A stretch of 64,000 bases of DNA from positions 1-64,000 of the forward strand of contig CADBYS010000004.1 of NCBI GenBank assembly GCA_902798965.1, read 5' to 3'. Each line of letters begins with the position of its first letter. The stretch's first letter is position 1. The translations under genes and the position numbers were made by a program. Shown piece after piece: positions 27,959 to 37,552 of this stretch. This DNA is from an uncultured Bacteroidales bacterium (lineage in GTDB: Bacteria; Bacteroidota; Bacteroidia; Bacteroidales; Paludibacteraceae). The notes under the pieces are model-generated. The model did not search any database and was not told where the DNA came from. It saw only the letters and a list, made by a program, of their open reading frames with translations.

Positions 27959-28840
27959 ATGAAGAAGACTATTATATTGAGTTCGATCATTGCACTGCTC
28001 TGTGCATGCAATCCCGACACCTGGAATCTGGACGTAACAGGTATGTTCAGCGGCAGTTCGGCAGGGATAGACCAGCGCGTCGAAGATTCGTTCGATTACA
28101 ATAACAAAAATGGTTTCCCGCACATCTACGCTACAGCCGAGAGTTATAGCGTATATGTCTGCACCGACACCCATGTCGATCGTACGCGCGACAATTGGGA
28201 GAAGTTCATCCAGGCCTACCGCGCCGATGCCGGCTGCCCGCTGGCGCTCCATCTGGGTGACCTGGTCAACGCGCAGAATCACTGGGATTACATGCGTCGC
28301 CCCGTGGATTCTATTCCCGCCAACCCGACGAAGAAAGATACCTTGCTCGTCGTAGCCGGCAACCACGATCTGTATTTCAATCAGTGGAAGGAATACGTTC
28401 GTCTGTGGAAGACATCGACCTACTACGCCATCGTCGAAACCCCCGCAGGCAAGCAAGACCTGTATATCTTCGTTGACACCGGCGAAGGCATATTGGGCAA
28501 GAAACAGACCGAGTGGCTTCGTACAACACTGAACTGGGCTAATACGCAAGCTTTCCGACATATCGTCGTTTGCACCCACACCCATCTGTTCAAGCTCGAC
28601 AGTTCGCAAGGCATCACATCGAACATGCCGCTCGAGGAGACTTATGCGCTGCTGCACCTACTCAAGCAACACAAGGTGGAGATGTTCTGGTGCGGACACG
28701 ACCACTCGCGCGAGGTGACGAACCTGGGAAGTATGACAGCAATCATCATCGATGCGCTGTTCGATCGCGAGCCACAACCCGCATACCTCATTGCGACGAT
28801 GGCTGATGCCCCCATCGACTACCGTTTCGTCAAACCGTAA
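27959..28840 (+). CDS. Metallophosphoesterase lipoprotein
   Basis: The 293-residue product has a lipobox LCAC (Cys17). The calcineurin-like metallophosphoesterase motifs are present in order: CTDTHVD, LHLGDLVN, VAGNHDLYF, VCTHTHLF and WCGHDHSRE. It is therefore likely a periplasmic or surface-anchored phosphoesterase; substrate unknown. The gap in front (27907-27958) holds a few GACAAAA-like words. The gap behind is a TCGTACAT array. Confidence 0.85.
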   Translation: MKKTIILSSIIALLCACNPDTWNLDVTGMFSGSSAGIDQRVEDSFDYNNKNGFPHIYATAESYSVYVCTDTHVDRTRDNWEKFIQAYRADAGCPLALHLGDLVNAQNHWDYMRRPVDSIPANPTKKDTLLVVAGNHDLYFNQWKEYVRLWKTSTYYAIVETPAGKQDLYIFVDTGEGILGKKQTEWLRTTLNWANTQAFRHIVVCTHTHLFKLDSSQGITSNMPLEETYALLHLLKQHKVEMFWCGHDHSREVTNLGSMTAIIIDALFDREPQPAYLIATMADAPIDYRFVKP

Positions 28841-28884
28841 AATCGTACATCAATCGTACATCGTACATTATTAAATCGTACATA
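28840..28884. repeat. ATCGTACAT word array before folK-dapF
   Basis: Four words (AATCGTACATC and shorter forms) fill the junction and abut the ATG at 28885. The last word reads ATCGTACATA directly before ATG. The same family lies before the TetR gene, before valS and before pssA. Confidence 0.85.
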
Positions 28885-30144
28885 ATGTTATACTTTTTAG
28901 GTATAGGAAGTAATCTTGGCAACCGTGAACAGCAGATCAACGGTGCTATACGTTGCTTGAACGTAATGGGAGAGATGCTCGGCGTGGCGCCGTTCTACTA
29001 CAGCGAGCCACAAGGCTTCGACTCGCCCAACGAGTTCTGCAATACCGTGATTGCACTGACCACCAACCTCCGGCCAAAGCAAGTACTCCATCTTTGCCAA
29101 GTGACTGAACGGGAAATAGGGCGCAATACGCACTCCATCATACTGCCCGACGGCACCAAGCAGTACTCCGACCGCTTGATTGATGTAGATATACTCTGCG
29201 CCTACGACGATGGCATGGAGATAACGATGAACACTCCTACCCTCACGCTGCCACACCCGCGCATGCAGGATCGTGACTTCGTGCTCGAGCCGCTCAAGCA
29301 ACTCATCCGGAACTCAGTCAAAGACACACCGATATATTTCCACAAAATGCATGGTTTGGGCAACGACTATATCTACTTCGACTGCATAGACCGGGAACGA
29401 CAGACGACGCTCTTGCTGCTGCCCCTCGTGCAGCGCATAGCCCCCTTATTGTGCGAAAGACATACCGGTGTAGGAGCGGATGGATTAGTGTTCGTGCTGC
29501 CTGACAAGAAAGCCGATGTCAGGATGCGCATCTTCAATGCCGACGGCAGCGAAGCGGAGATGTGCGGCAATGCAGCGCGTTGCGTGGCACTGTTTGCTTT
29601 TGCGCGCAAATATGCCGAAGGTTATTCACTCAAGCTCGCAACCAAGGGAGGCATACGTAAGATTGTTGCGAAGCCCAAAGGCCTATATGCCGTAGCAATG
29701 GGCAAACCGGTCTATGAGGGAGCGCACGAGATTGACGGACGCACATACCACTGCGTGAACGTGGGCAACCCGCATGCCATCACGATCCTCAAAGATTCAG
29801 AGGCACTGACAGGCGAACTGGTGCATACCATTGGTCCGCAAATAGAGAGCCATCCCTTGTTCCCCAACCGGACGAACGTGGAGTTCTGCGTCGTGCTTGA
29901 CGAGCACCATGTAGCCATGCGCGTGTGGGAACGTGGCAGCGGCGAAACGCAGGCTTGCGGCACTGGCGCTACAGCCACAGCCGTAGCGTGCATCAAGCAA
30001 GGGCTATGCAAAAGCCCCGTGACGGTCACCCTGCTTGGCGGAAACCTGACCATCAAGCACAACAGCCGCATTACACAGATGATTGGAACAGCAACATTAG
30101 CATACACCGGAGTAATAACCAGCAATCTTATAGAAGAAATATGA
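28885..30144 (+). CDS. folK-dapF: FolK-DapF fusion: HPPK plus diaminopimelate epimerase
   Basis: The 419 residues hold two complete enzymes. Residues 1-145 match 6-hydroxymethyl-dihydropterin pyrophosphokinase (GIGSNLGNREQQI at 6-18, DRLIDVDIL at 96-104, LTLPHPRMQDRDF at 120-132). Residues 151-419 match diaminopimelate epimerase (FHKMHGLGNDYIYFD at the start, catalytic Cys227 in AEMCGNAARC, catalytic Cys358 in GSGETQACGTGA). The two are joined by only a few residues (NSVKDTP), with no stop codon. FolK acts in folate synthesis and DapF in lysine/peptidoglycan synthesis. The next gene, dapL, overlaps by ATGA and supplies the preceding step to LL-DAP. I am sure of both domains; whether the fusion is a single polypeptide in the cell needs testing. 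Confidence 0.92.
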   Translation: MLYFLGIGSNLGNREQQINGAIRCLNVMGEMLGVAPFYYSEPQGFDSPNEFCNTVIALTTNLRPKQVLHLCQVTEREIGRNTHSIILPDGTKQYSDRLIDVDILCAYDDGMEITMNTPTLTLPHPRMQDRDFVLEPLKQLIRNSVKDTPIYFHKMHGLGNDYIYFDCIDRERQTTLLLLPLVQRIAPLLCERHTGVGADGLVFVLPDKKADVRMRIFNADGSEAEMCGNAARCVALFAFARKYAEGYSLKLATKGGIRKIVAKPKGLYAVAMGKPVYEGAHEIDGRTYHCVNVGNPHAITILKDSEALTGELVHTIGPQIESHPLFPNRTNVEFCVVLDEHHVAMRVWERGSGETQACGTGATATAVACIKQGLCKSPVTVTLLGGNLTIKHNSRITQMIGTATLAYTGVITSNLIEEI

Positions 30145-31334
30145 TACAGATAAACAGCAACTTCCTGCAATTGAAACCTTCGTATCTGTTTACGGAGATA
30201 GTCAACCGCACGAGCGCTTACGCTCAGGCGCATCCCGATGCCGATATCCTCAAGTTAGGCGTAGGCGACGTACGCGGACCGCTCGTTCCCGTAGTCATCG
30301 ATGCCATGCACAAGGCTGTGGACGATATGGCTACCGTCGAGCGCTTCCATGGTTACGGATTGGAGGAAGGACCCCTATGGTTACGTCGCCGCGTGGCAGA
30401 GTTCGACTACGCCCCCCTGGGCATACAGCTCGAGGATAACGAGATCTTCATCTCCGATGGCGCAGGTAGCGACTTAGGTAACCTGACCGACATACTCGAT
30501 GTGCATAACCGCGTGGCAATATCAGATCCTGTCTATCCCGCGTACTTCGATACGAACGTCATGGCAGGACGGGAGATTGACCTGCTGCCCTGCACGCCCG
30601 AGAACGATTTCTGTCCCGCACTGCCCGAGCGCGTGCCTGACCTCATCTATCTCTGCTCGCCCAACAACCCTACGGGCACAGCCATGACGCGCAAGCAGCT
30701 GCAACGATGGGTGGATTATGCACGCGACAACCACGCGCTGATCATCTTCGACTGCGCCTACGAGGCGTTCATTCAGGACGACGATGTGCCCCACTCCATC
30801 TACGAGATTCCCGGCGCCAAGGAGTGCGCCATCGAGGTACGTAGTTTCTCGAAGACCGCAGGCTTCACCGGCGTGCGTTGCGGCTACACCGTGGTACCCA
30901 ACGAGCTGTACGGCTACAGCAACACCGGCGAGCGGGTGGCATTACGTCCCTTGTGGCTCAGACGCGTCTGCACCAAGTACAACGGCACCTGTTACATCGC
31001 CGAGCGTGCCGGCGAAGCCGTACTCACCGATCTGGGACGCAAGCAATGCCTGGAGCGCATCAACGAGTACCACCACAACGCCCGGATCATCCGCAGCGGT
31101 CTGGAAGCCATCGGCATGCAGGTGTATGGCGGCGTGAACAGTCCGTACATATGGATGCGCACACCCGACAATATGTCGTCGTGGCAGTACTTCGACCACC
31201 TGCTCAACACCGTACAGGTAGTCTGCACACCCGGCGTGGGATTCGGCAAGCACGGCGAGGGATTCGTGCGGTTCTCCGCCTTCGGACTCACCTCCGTTGC
31301 CGAACAAGCCATCGCCCGACTCACTCAATCGTAA
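30141..31334 (+). CDS. dapL: LL-diaminopimelate aminotransferase
   Basis: The ATG at 30141 overlaps the dapF stop (ATGA). The 397 residues show a PLP-dependent class I/II aminotransferase with LYLCSPNNPTG-type substrate region (LICSPNNPTG form here) and the PLP lysine in SFSKTAGFTGVRCGYT near 235. The N-terminus (INSNFLQLKPSYLFTEI) is characteristic of DapL, which makes LL-DAP from tetrahydrodipicolinate in one step and lets the cell skip the DapC/D/E route. Its pairing with dapF completes LL- to meso-DAP. The last codons and stop (CAATCGTAA) already belong to the following word array. Confidence 0.92.
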   Translation: MIQINSNFLQLKPSYLFTEIVNRTSAYAQAHPDADILKLGVGDVRGPLVPVVIDAMHKAVDDMATVERFHGYGLEEGPLWLRRRVAEFDYAPLGIQLEDNEIFISDGAGSDLGNLTDILDVHNRVAISDPVYPAYFDTNVMAGREIDLLPCTPENDFCPALPERVPDLIYLCSPNNPTGTAMTRKQLQRWVDYARDNHALIIFDCAYEAFIQDDDVPHSIYEIPGAKECAIEVRSFSKTAGFTGVRCGYTVVPNELYGYSNTGERVALRPLWLRRVCTKYNGTCYIAERAGEAVLTDLGRKQCLERINEYHHNARIIRSGLEAIGMQVYGGVNSPYIWMRTPDNMSSWQYFDHLLNTVQVVCTPGVGFGKHGEGFVRFSAFGLTSVAEQAIARLTQS

Positions 31335-31369
31335 AATCGTACATCGTACATTGTTAAATCGTACATCAC
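31326..31369. repeat. ATCGTACAT word array between dapL and the TetR gene
   Basis: Words of the AATCGTAC(ATC) family begin within the last codons of dapL and run to the ATG at 31370. The stop codon of dapL (31332-31334) is itself inside the word. Confidence 0.8.
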
Positions 31370-31963
31370 ATGACTGATCTGAGAGAACGAATCATATACA
31401 AAGCGTTGGAGTTGTACCTCATTCACGGGTACGAGAACGTGAGCATCACCGACCTGCAGAGTGCTCTGGACATGGGGCGCGGCACGATGTACTACCACTT
31501 CAAGAACAAAGATGAGGTGTTCATCGAGATCGTCAATCGCTTTTTCCTCAACCCCAAGCAGCAGATGTTGCGTCTGAAGGACGACATCCGTGTGCCGGAG
31601 ATGATCGAAGCGCTGCTCCGTTACTTCCGCTTCCTCGAGGATAGCCTGATGGAACTGGAGCAACGTAACATCAACACCTCGAACGTGATTATGCTGCTCT
31701 ACACAGCCTACCACCGCTTCCCGGAACTCTATCGCAAGGCACATCGTCTGTATGCAGGCGAACAAGCCATGTGGCAGAAGGCATTGCGCAACTCCATGCG
31801 CGCAGGTGAGGTGCGGCGCGATATACCGCTGGAAGTTACGGCCGCGCTGTTCACGCAGATCAAGGACGGCTACGATGCCGGGCAGTCAGGCAAACAGATG
31901 GACTTCAACATGGTGCGCGAGCAGTACAACTTGCTCTACTCGCTCATACAAACAAAAGAATAA
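31370..31963 (+). CDS. TetR/AcrR family regulator
   Basis: The 197-residue protein has an N-terminal helix-turn-helix of TetR type (about 8-55: IIYKALELYLIHGYENVSITDLQ, then MGRGTMYYHFKNKDEVF) and an alpha-helical ligand-binding part. It is followed 10 bp later by fbp. The target is not evident; being the first gene it might control its own unit, but no palindromic operator stands out in the word array upstream. Confidence 0.88.
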   Translation: MTDLRERIIYKALELYLIHGYENVSITDLQSALDMGRGTMYYHFKNKDEVFIEIVNRFFLNPKQQMLRLKDDIRVPEMIEALLRYFRFLEDSLMELEQRNINTSNVIMLLYTAYHRFPELYRKAHRLYAGEQAMWQKALRNSMRAGEVRRDIPLEVTAALFTQIKDGYDAGQSGKQMDFNMVREQYNLLYSLIQTKE

Positions 31964-31973
31964 ATATTGTATT

Positions 31974-33938
31974 ATGCAAGAAAAATATCTCACACTCCTA
32001 TCCGAGAAGTTCCCCTCAGCCAATGCTGTGCTAACGGAACTGATCAATCTGCGTTCCATCCTCTCGTTGCCGAAAGGTACGGAGCACTTCGTCAGCGACC
32101 TGCATGGTGCCTCCACGGCGTTCATCCATATGGTTAAGAACGCCTCGGGTGTCATCCGCCGCAAGGTCGATGACGCGTTCGGCGATACCATCAGCGAGCG
32201 GGAGAAACGCGCCTTGTGTGCCCTCATCTACTACCCTGACGAGCGCTTGCAGATTCCCGACGAGCCATTCGACGAGGGACGTGAGTTCGCCTCGCGCGAC
32301 GAGTTCCTGTACGTGCGTCTGAGTCAGTGCGTGGAGATCATGCGCCGCGTTACGGTCAAGTACACACGCTCCAAGGTGCGTAAGATGCTACCCGGGCAAT
32401 TCGCGTATATCATCGAGGAGCTGCTGTACGAATCGGACATCGAGGGTGGTCGCCAGGATTACTACCAAGCTATCCTCCAGGCTATCATCGATACAGGTTG
32501 CGCCGAGCAGACCATCATCGCCATCTGCTACCTCATCCACAGTCTGGTCATCGATACCTTCCATATCGTCGGCGATATCTTCGACCGTGGACCGGGTGCA
32601 CAGAAAATCATGGATGTGCTCGCCACTATCCGCGACTACGATATCCAGTGGGGTAACCACGACATCGAGTGGATGGGAGCCGCAGCCGGCAACCCCGCAC
32701 TCATAGCTACGGTGCTGCGCGTGTCGATACGCTATGCGAACATCGAAACGCTCGAGGAAGGCTATGGTATCAACCTGCTGCCACTCGCCAGCTTCGCCAT
32801 GCAGACTTACGGCGATGACCCCTGCACCATATGGCAGACCAAGGACTTCGAGAACAACCCGCGTCTGACGCGTTCAGCCATCCTCATGGCTAAGATGCAC
32901 AAAGCGATATCGATCATCCAGTTCAAGCTCGAGGGGCAGATCATCAGCCGTCACCCCGAGTATAAGATGGACGACCGTCTGCTGCTCGACAAGATCAACC
33001 TCCTGGACGGCACGATCACCGTGGACGGCAAGACCTACCCGCTTACCGACACCAACCTGCCTACTCTCAATCCCGACGATCCGTACGCACTCTCCATCGA
33101 GGAAGAGGAACTGATGACGCAACTGTTGCGCTCGTTCCGCAAGTCCGAGAAGTTGCAGAAACACCTGCGCATGCTTTATCGCCACGGCTCGTTGTTCCTG
33201 GTGCGCAACAACTTCCTGCTCTACCACGCAGCCGTGCCGCTCAATGCCGACGGCTCGTTCACCGAGGTGGAGGTGCTCGGCGTAAAAGCCAAAGGCCGCG
33301 AACTCATGGAGCGCATCGATGAAGCCGTGCGACTCGCCTACTTCGGCGAAGGCAAAACCAAAGCCGACGCACTCGACTACATGCTCTATTTGTGGGAAGG
33401 ACCATTGTCACCTTTATATAATAAGGATAAGATGACCACCTTCGAGCGGTACTTCATCGACGACAAAGCCATCTGGCACGAGGAGAAAGGTGCGTACTAC
33501 GAGCTCGCCAACCGCCGCGACATCTGCGAGCAGATACTTCGCGAGTTCGGGCTCGACCCCGAGAATAGCCGTATCGTTAACGGACATATCCCCGTTCGCA
33601 CTATCAAAGGCGAAACGCCTGCACGCGCCGAAGGCAAACGATTCGTCATCGACGGAGGATTCAGCAAACCCTACCAGGAGAAGACAGGTATAGCAGGCTA
33701 CACACTCATCTACAACTCGTTCAGCATACAACTGGTGGAGCACGAGGAGTTCGAGAGCCGCGAGCAGGCTATACGTTCCGGATCGGATATCCACAACCGC
33801 ATACAGCTTACCGACTTCTCAAGCAAGCGTATGCTCATCCGCGATACGGATATGGGTAAGCAACTGCTCGAGCAGATCAGCGACCTCGAACTGCTGCTCG
33901 ATGCGTACCGTACAGGACGAATAAAAGAACATTTATAA
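31974..33938 (+). CDS. fbp: Class III fructose-1,6-bisphosphatase
   Basis: I place the start at the ATG at 31974; the frame stays open upstream but that part overlaps the regulator gene. The 654 residues match the Firmicutes-type Fbp family, with phosphoesterase motifs FVSDLHGAS (near 41), VGDIFDRGPG (near 197) and QWGNHDIEWMG (near 222), and the usual length of about 640 to 670. It catalyses the gluconeogenic step from fructose-1,6-bisphosphate to fructose-6-phosphate. It is the last gene before the valS promoter. Confidence 0.93.
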   Translation: MQEKYLTLLSEKFPSANAVLTELINLRSILSLPKGTEHFVSDLHGASTAFIHMVKNASGVIRRKVDDAFGDTISEREKRALCALIYYPDERLQIPDEPFDEGREFASRDEFLYVRLSQCVEIMRRVTVKYTRSKVRKMLPGQFAYIIEELLYESDIEGGRQDYYQAILQAIIDTGCAEQTIIAICYLIHSLVIDTFHIVGDIFDRGPGAQKIMDVLATIRDYDIQWGNHDIEWMGAAAGNPALIATVLRVSIRYANIETLEEGYGINLLPLASFAMQTYGDDPCTIWQTKDFENNPRLTRSAILMAKMHKAISIIQFKLEGQIISRHPEYKMDDRLLLDKINLLDGTITVDGKTYPLTDTNLPTLNPDDPYALSIEEEELMTQLLRSFRKSEKLQKHLRMLYRHGSLFLVRNNFLLYHAAVPLNADGSFTEVEVLGVKAKGRELMERIDEAVRLAYFGEGKTKADALDYMLYLWEGPLSPLYNKDKMTTFERYFIDDKAIWHEEKGAYYELANRRDICEQILREFGLDPENSRIVNGHIPVRTIKGETPARAEGKRFVIDGGFSKPYQEKTGIAGYTLIYNSFSIQLVEHEEFESREQAIRSGSDIHNRIQLTDFSSKRMLIRDTDMGKQLLEQISDLELLLDAYRTGRIKEHL

Positions 33939-33955
33939 AAAAAATTGACAAAAAA

Positions 33956-33987
33956 CTTGCAAATATCAAATATTTTTTGTAACTTTG
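33956..33987 (+). promoter_or_regulatory. Promoter of valS
   Basis: CTTG (33956-33959), 20 bp, TAACTTTG (33980-33987), followed by a 90-bp leader that is mostly repeat words. Confidence 0.8.
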
Positions 33988-34010
33988 CAGCCGATTTCAA
34001 TAATCGCAAA

Positions 34011-34068
34011 TCGTAAATAAGTTAAATCGTACATCAATCGTACATCGTACATTAATAAATAGTACATT
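34011..34068. repeat. Word array in the valS leader; left copy of a 58-bp direct repeat
   Basis: This block equals 36755-36812 at 55 of 58 positions by hand comparison; the first 42 bases are identical. It is made of the words AAATCGTACATC, AATCGTACATC and GTACATT, and ends 8 bp before the valS ATG. Confidence 0.9.
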
Positions 34069-34076
34069 AAAACATT

Positions 34077-36764
34077 ATGGAATCAAAATACAATCCTACA
34101 GAGATTGAAGCGCGCCGATATCAGTATTGGCTGGATAATAATCTGTTTCACAGCGAGCCGGATGGTCGTGAACCGTTTACCGTAGTTATTCCTCCCCCCA
34201 ACGTAACCGGTGTGCTGCATATGGGTCATGTGCTCAACGAGACGATCCAAGACATTCTGGTGCGTCGTGCCCGCCTGGAAGGCAAGAACGCCTGCTGGGT
34301 GCCGGGAACCGACCACGCATCCATCGCTACCGAGGCCAAGGTCATCAAGCGATTGAAGGAGCAGGGCATCAACAAGAGCGACCTAACCCGCGAGGAGTTC
34401 TTGAAGCACGCCTGGGCATGGACAGATGAGCACGGAGGAATCATCCTCAAGCAACTACGCAAACTCGGATGCTCGTGCGACTGGAATCGTACCGCCTTCA
34501 CTATGGACGAGACACGTTCGCGTGCCGTGATCAAGGTGTTCTGCGACCTGTACCGCAAGGGACTCATCTACCGCGGATTGCGTATGGTCAACTGGGACCC
34601 TGAGCGTCAGACTGCCTTGAGCGACGAGGAGGTGATCTATCACGACGAGCACTCGAAGTTCTATTACCTCAAGTACGAGGTAGTGGAAGAGCCGGGCAAG
34701 TACGCCATTGTAGCTACCACCCGTCCGGAGACGATCTTCGGCGACGTGGCGGTGTGCATCAACCCCAAAGAGGAGAAGAACCAGTGGCTGCGCGGCAAGC
34801 ACGTGCGCATACCTATCGTAGGACGTGAGATTCCTATCATCGAGGACCGCTACGTGGAGATCGGCTTCGGTACGGGTTGCTTGAAGGTAACGCCGGCACA
34901 CGACGTGAACGACTATATGCTCGGGCAGCAGCATAACCTCATCGCGTACGACATCTTCACGCCCGACGCACATATCAACCTCGATACCATCGAGCCGGAG
35001 ATCCGCAAGAACGTTGAGAAGTTCCACGGCATGGATCGCTTCGATTGCCGCAAGGCGATGGCGGACGACCTCGTGGCTGCAGGCCTGATGGATCATGTCG
35101 AAGATTACGACAACAAAGTCGGCTACTCCGAGCGCACGAACGTGCCTATCGAGCCGCGGCTCTCGCTGCAGTGGTTCATCCGCATGAAGCACTTTGCCGA
35201 TATCGCTCTGCCGCCGGTAATGAACGACGATATTGTGTTCTATCCCACCAAGTACAAGAATACCTACCGCAACTGGCTGGAGAACATCAAGGACTGGTGT
35301 ATCTCGCGCCAACTATGGTGGGGTCACCGCATACCCGCCTATTACGATGCCGATCTGCTTGCTCAGACAGGCATGGAGAACTACCCCGAGGACAAGATCA
35401 TCGTCAGCGAAACGAAGCCCGAAGGCAACTACGTACAGGACGAAGGCGCGCTCGACACATGGTTCTCGTCGTGGCTGTGGCCGATCTCGCTGTTCGATGG
35501 CATTGAGAACCCGGGCAACCCGGAGATCAACTACTACTACCCCACCGCCGATCTCGTAACAGGTCCGGATATCATCTTCTTCTGGGTAGCACGAATGATC
35601 ATGGCGGGCTATGAGTATGTAGGTAAGATGCCTTTCCGTCACGTATATTTCACAGGTATCGTGCGCGACAAGCTCGGCCGTAAGATGAGTAAATCCCTCG
35701 GTAACAGTCCTGATCCGCTTGACTTGATTGCGCGTTACGGTGCCGATGGCGTACGTATGGGTATATTGCTCTCCGCACCTGCAGGCAACGATATTCTGTA
35801 CGATGATTCGCTCTGCGAGCAAGGCCGCAATTTCTGCAACAAGATCTGGAACTGCTTCCGCATGATGAAAGGTCTGGAGGTGGCCGATATCCCGCAGCCC
35901 GAAACAAGCAAATATGCGATTGAGTGGTTCAATGCCAAGCTTGGCGAGGTTTCTGCCAATATCGCCGACCTGTTCAGCAAGTACCGCTTGAGCGAAGCGC
36001 TGATGGAGATCTACAAGCTCTACTGCGACGAGTTCTCGGGCTGGTACTTGGAGATGATCAAGCCGGGCTACCAGCAACCTATCGACCGCGCAACGTACGA
36101 GGCTTCGATGGCGTTCTTCGACCGTCTGCTCGTGCTGCTCCATCCGTTCATGCCGTTCATCACCGAAGAGTTGTGGCAGAACATCTACGAGCGCAAGCCG
36201 GGAGAATCGATCATGACCGCCAGGCTGAATGACGAAAAAGTGTGCAACTCAATCGGGGTCAACACGGGGTTAAATCAGGATCAACACGGGTGCATCCTAG
36301 ACTATACGGCTTATCTCAAGGAGGTCATCGCCGGTGTACGTAATGTCCGCGCCTCGAAGAACATCGCACCGAAGGAGCAACTGACGCTTATCTCGCCGGT
36401 TGAGCTCAATCCTATCGTTGCCAAGCTTGCCAACGTTGAAATCACAAATGACCATACGGCGTCAGCAGATCGGAAGAAATGTCAAATAACAAATAGCGGC
36501 AACGCCGCCAAGTTCATCGTCGGCACTACGGAGTTCGCTATACCGATGGATGCCTTCATCAATGTGGACGAAGAAATCAAGAAACTCGAGGCTGACCTGC
36601 AGCACCAGCAAGGTTTCCTGCGCGGCGTACAAGCCAAGCTCAGCAACGAGCGCTTCGTGCAGAACGCCAAACCCGAGATCGTAGAACTCGAGCGCAAGAA
36701 GGAGCACGACGCTCTGGCACGTATCGCCACCATCGAGGAGAACTTGGCTAAACTTCGTAAATAA
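34077..36764 (+). CDS. valS: Valyl-tRNA synthetase
   Basis: The 895 residues carry the class I motifs [11 protein letters not shown] (HIGH type, 42-51) and [12 protein letters not shown] (KMSKS type, near 535). An editing domain lies between them, followed by an anticodon-binding domain and a C-terminal coiled coil (about 830-895, [16 protein letters not shown]). Two short inserts sit in the anticodon-binding region: residues about 720-742 are encoded by a 69-bp repeat also found at 44629-44697, and residues about 788-808 ([20 protein letters not shown]) by another low-complexity stretch. The gene is flanked by 58-bp direct repeats. Function as the essential Val-tRNA ligase is secure. Confidence 0.95.
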   Translation: MESKYNPTEIEARRYQYWLDNNLFHSEPDGREPFTVVIPPPNVTGVLHMGHVLNETIQDILVRRARLEGKNACWVPGTDHASIATEAKVIKRLKEQGINKSDLTREEFLKHAWAWTDEHGGIILKQLRKLGCSCDWNRTAFTMDETRSRAVIKVFCDLYRKGLIYRGLRMVNWDPERQTALSDEEVIYHDEHSKFYYLKYEVVEEPGKYAIVATTRPETIFGDVAVCINPKEEKNQWLRGKHVRIPIVGREIPIIEDRYVEIGFGTGCLKVTPAHDVNDYMLGQQHNLIAYDIFTPDAHINLDTIEPEIRKNVEKFHGMDRFDCRKAMADDLVAAGLMDHVEDYDNKVGYSERTNVPIEPRLSLQWFIRMKHFADIALPPVMNDDIVFYPTKYKNTYRNWLENIKDWCISRQLWWGHRIPAYYDADLLAQTGMENYPEDKIIVSETKPEGNYVQDEGALDTWFSSWLWPISLFDGIENPGNPEINYYYPTADLVTGPDIIFFWVARMIMAGYEYVGKMPFRHVYFTGIVRDKLGRKMSKSLGNSPDPLDLIARYGADGVRMGILLSAPAGNDILYDDSLCEQGRNFCNKIWNCFRMMKGLEVADIPQPETSKYAIEWFNAKLGEVSANIADLFSKYRLSEALMEIYKLYCDEFSGWYLEMIKPGYQQPIDRATYEASMAFFDRLLVLLHPFMPFITEELWQNIYERKPGESIMTARLNDEKVCNSIGVNTGLNQDQHGCILDYTAYLKEVIAGVRNVRASKNIAPKEQLTLISPVELNPIVAKLANVEITNDHTASADRKKCQITNSGNAAKFIVGTTEFAIPMDAFINVDEEIKKLEADLQHQQGFLRGVQAKLSNERFVQNAKPEIVELERKKEHDALARIATIEENLAKLRK
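36235..36303. repeat. 69-bp dispersed element inside valS
   Basis: These bases match the reverse complement of 44629-44697 without gaps at 57 of 69 positions (hand count). Shared landmarks are AAAAAGTGTG, CTCAATCGGGGTCAA and CATCCTAGACT. It lies in frame within ValS, adding about 23 residues. Confidence 0.85.
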
Positions 36765-36812
36765 GTTAAATCGTACATCAATCGTACATCGTACATAAAT
36801 AAATCGTACATG
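36755..36812. repeat. Word array between valS and pssA; right copy of the 58-bp direct repeat
   Basis: It starts within the last codons of valS and includes both the valS stop (36762-36764) and the pssA start codon: the last word, AAATCGTACATG, provides the ATG at 36810. Confidence 0.9.
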
Positions 36813-37532
36813 AAACGTCATATTCCGAACATAATAACCTGCTGCAACCTCTTGTGCGGCGCTCAGGCAGTCATGCTGGCAGCGGAAGGTCTGTTCCATT
36901 GCGCCCTGGGAATGATCATCCTCGGTGCGCTGTTCGACTTCTTCGACGGTTTGTCGGCACGCGCGCTGAAAGTTAAGAACCCCATCGGCAAGGAGATCGA
37001 CTCGCTGGCAGATGTCATCACCTTCGGCCTCGCGCCGTCGGTGATGGTGATGCAGGCTATTCGTCTGGCTACGGACAACAGCAACTACGCCTGGGGTTGG
37101 TGGTCAGCCTTGGCACTCGTCATGGCAGCCTTCTCGGCGTTGCGCCTGGCTAAGTTCAATATCGACGAACGTCAGACCAGCTCGTTCATCGGCCTGGCTA
37201 CGCCGGCGAATGCCATCTTCTGGGCATCGCTCGTGGCTACGTTCCCCGATATGGCTTCGTGGGGCACATGGCTGCCATGGGCAATGCTGGCAGTGGTAGT
37301 ACTGAGCTGCTGGCTGCTGGTGTGCGAACTGCCGTTCTTCTCGCTTAAGTTCCACGACCTGTCGTGGAGCGCGAACAAGACGCGTTACGTGTTCCTGATT
37401 GGTTGCGTGCTGATCCTTGCCCTGTGCTGCACGATGGCAGCGCTGCGCCACAACTACCACTATGCCCTGTTCAGCGGAACGGGAATCATCCTGTGGTACG
37501 TTGTTGCGAATATTTGTTCACCTAAGAAATAA
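36810..37532 (+). CDS. pssA: CDP-diacylglycerol-serine O-phosphatidyltransferase
   Basis: The 240-residue membrane protein carries the CDP-alcohol phosphotransferase signature D-G-x2-A-R-x8-G-x3-D-x3-D, seen here as DFFDGLSARA followed by GKEIDSLAD. The N-terminus RHIPNIITCCNLLCGAQA is typical of PssA. It makes phosphatidylserine, the precursor of phosphatidylethanolamine, at the inner membrane. The start codon belongs to the repeat word. It runs into the secreted nuclease gene after 20 bp. Confidence 0.9.
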   Translation: MKRHIPNIITCCNLLCGAQAVMLAAEGLFHCALGMIILGALFDFFDGLSARALKVKNPIGKEIDSLADVITFGLAPSVMVMQAIRLATDNSNYAWGWWSALALVMAAFSALRLAKFNIDERQTSSFIGLATPANAIFWASLVATFPDMASWGTWLPWAMLAVVVLSCWLLVCELPFFSLKFHDLSWSANKTRYVFLIGCVLILALCCTMAALRHNYHYALFSGTGIILWYVVANICSPKK

Positions 37533-37552
37533 CCACTTAAAATCCATATGCC

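Noticed and set aside
36467-36476. AGATCGGAAG, the first ten bases of a common sequencing adapter
   Set aside because: Only ten bases match and the reading frame of valS continues undisturbed; chance is sufficient.
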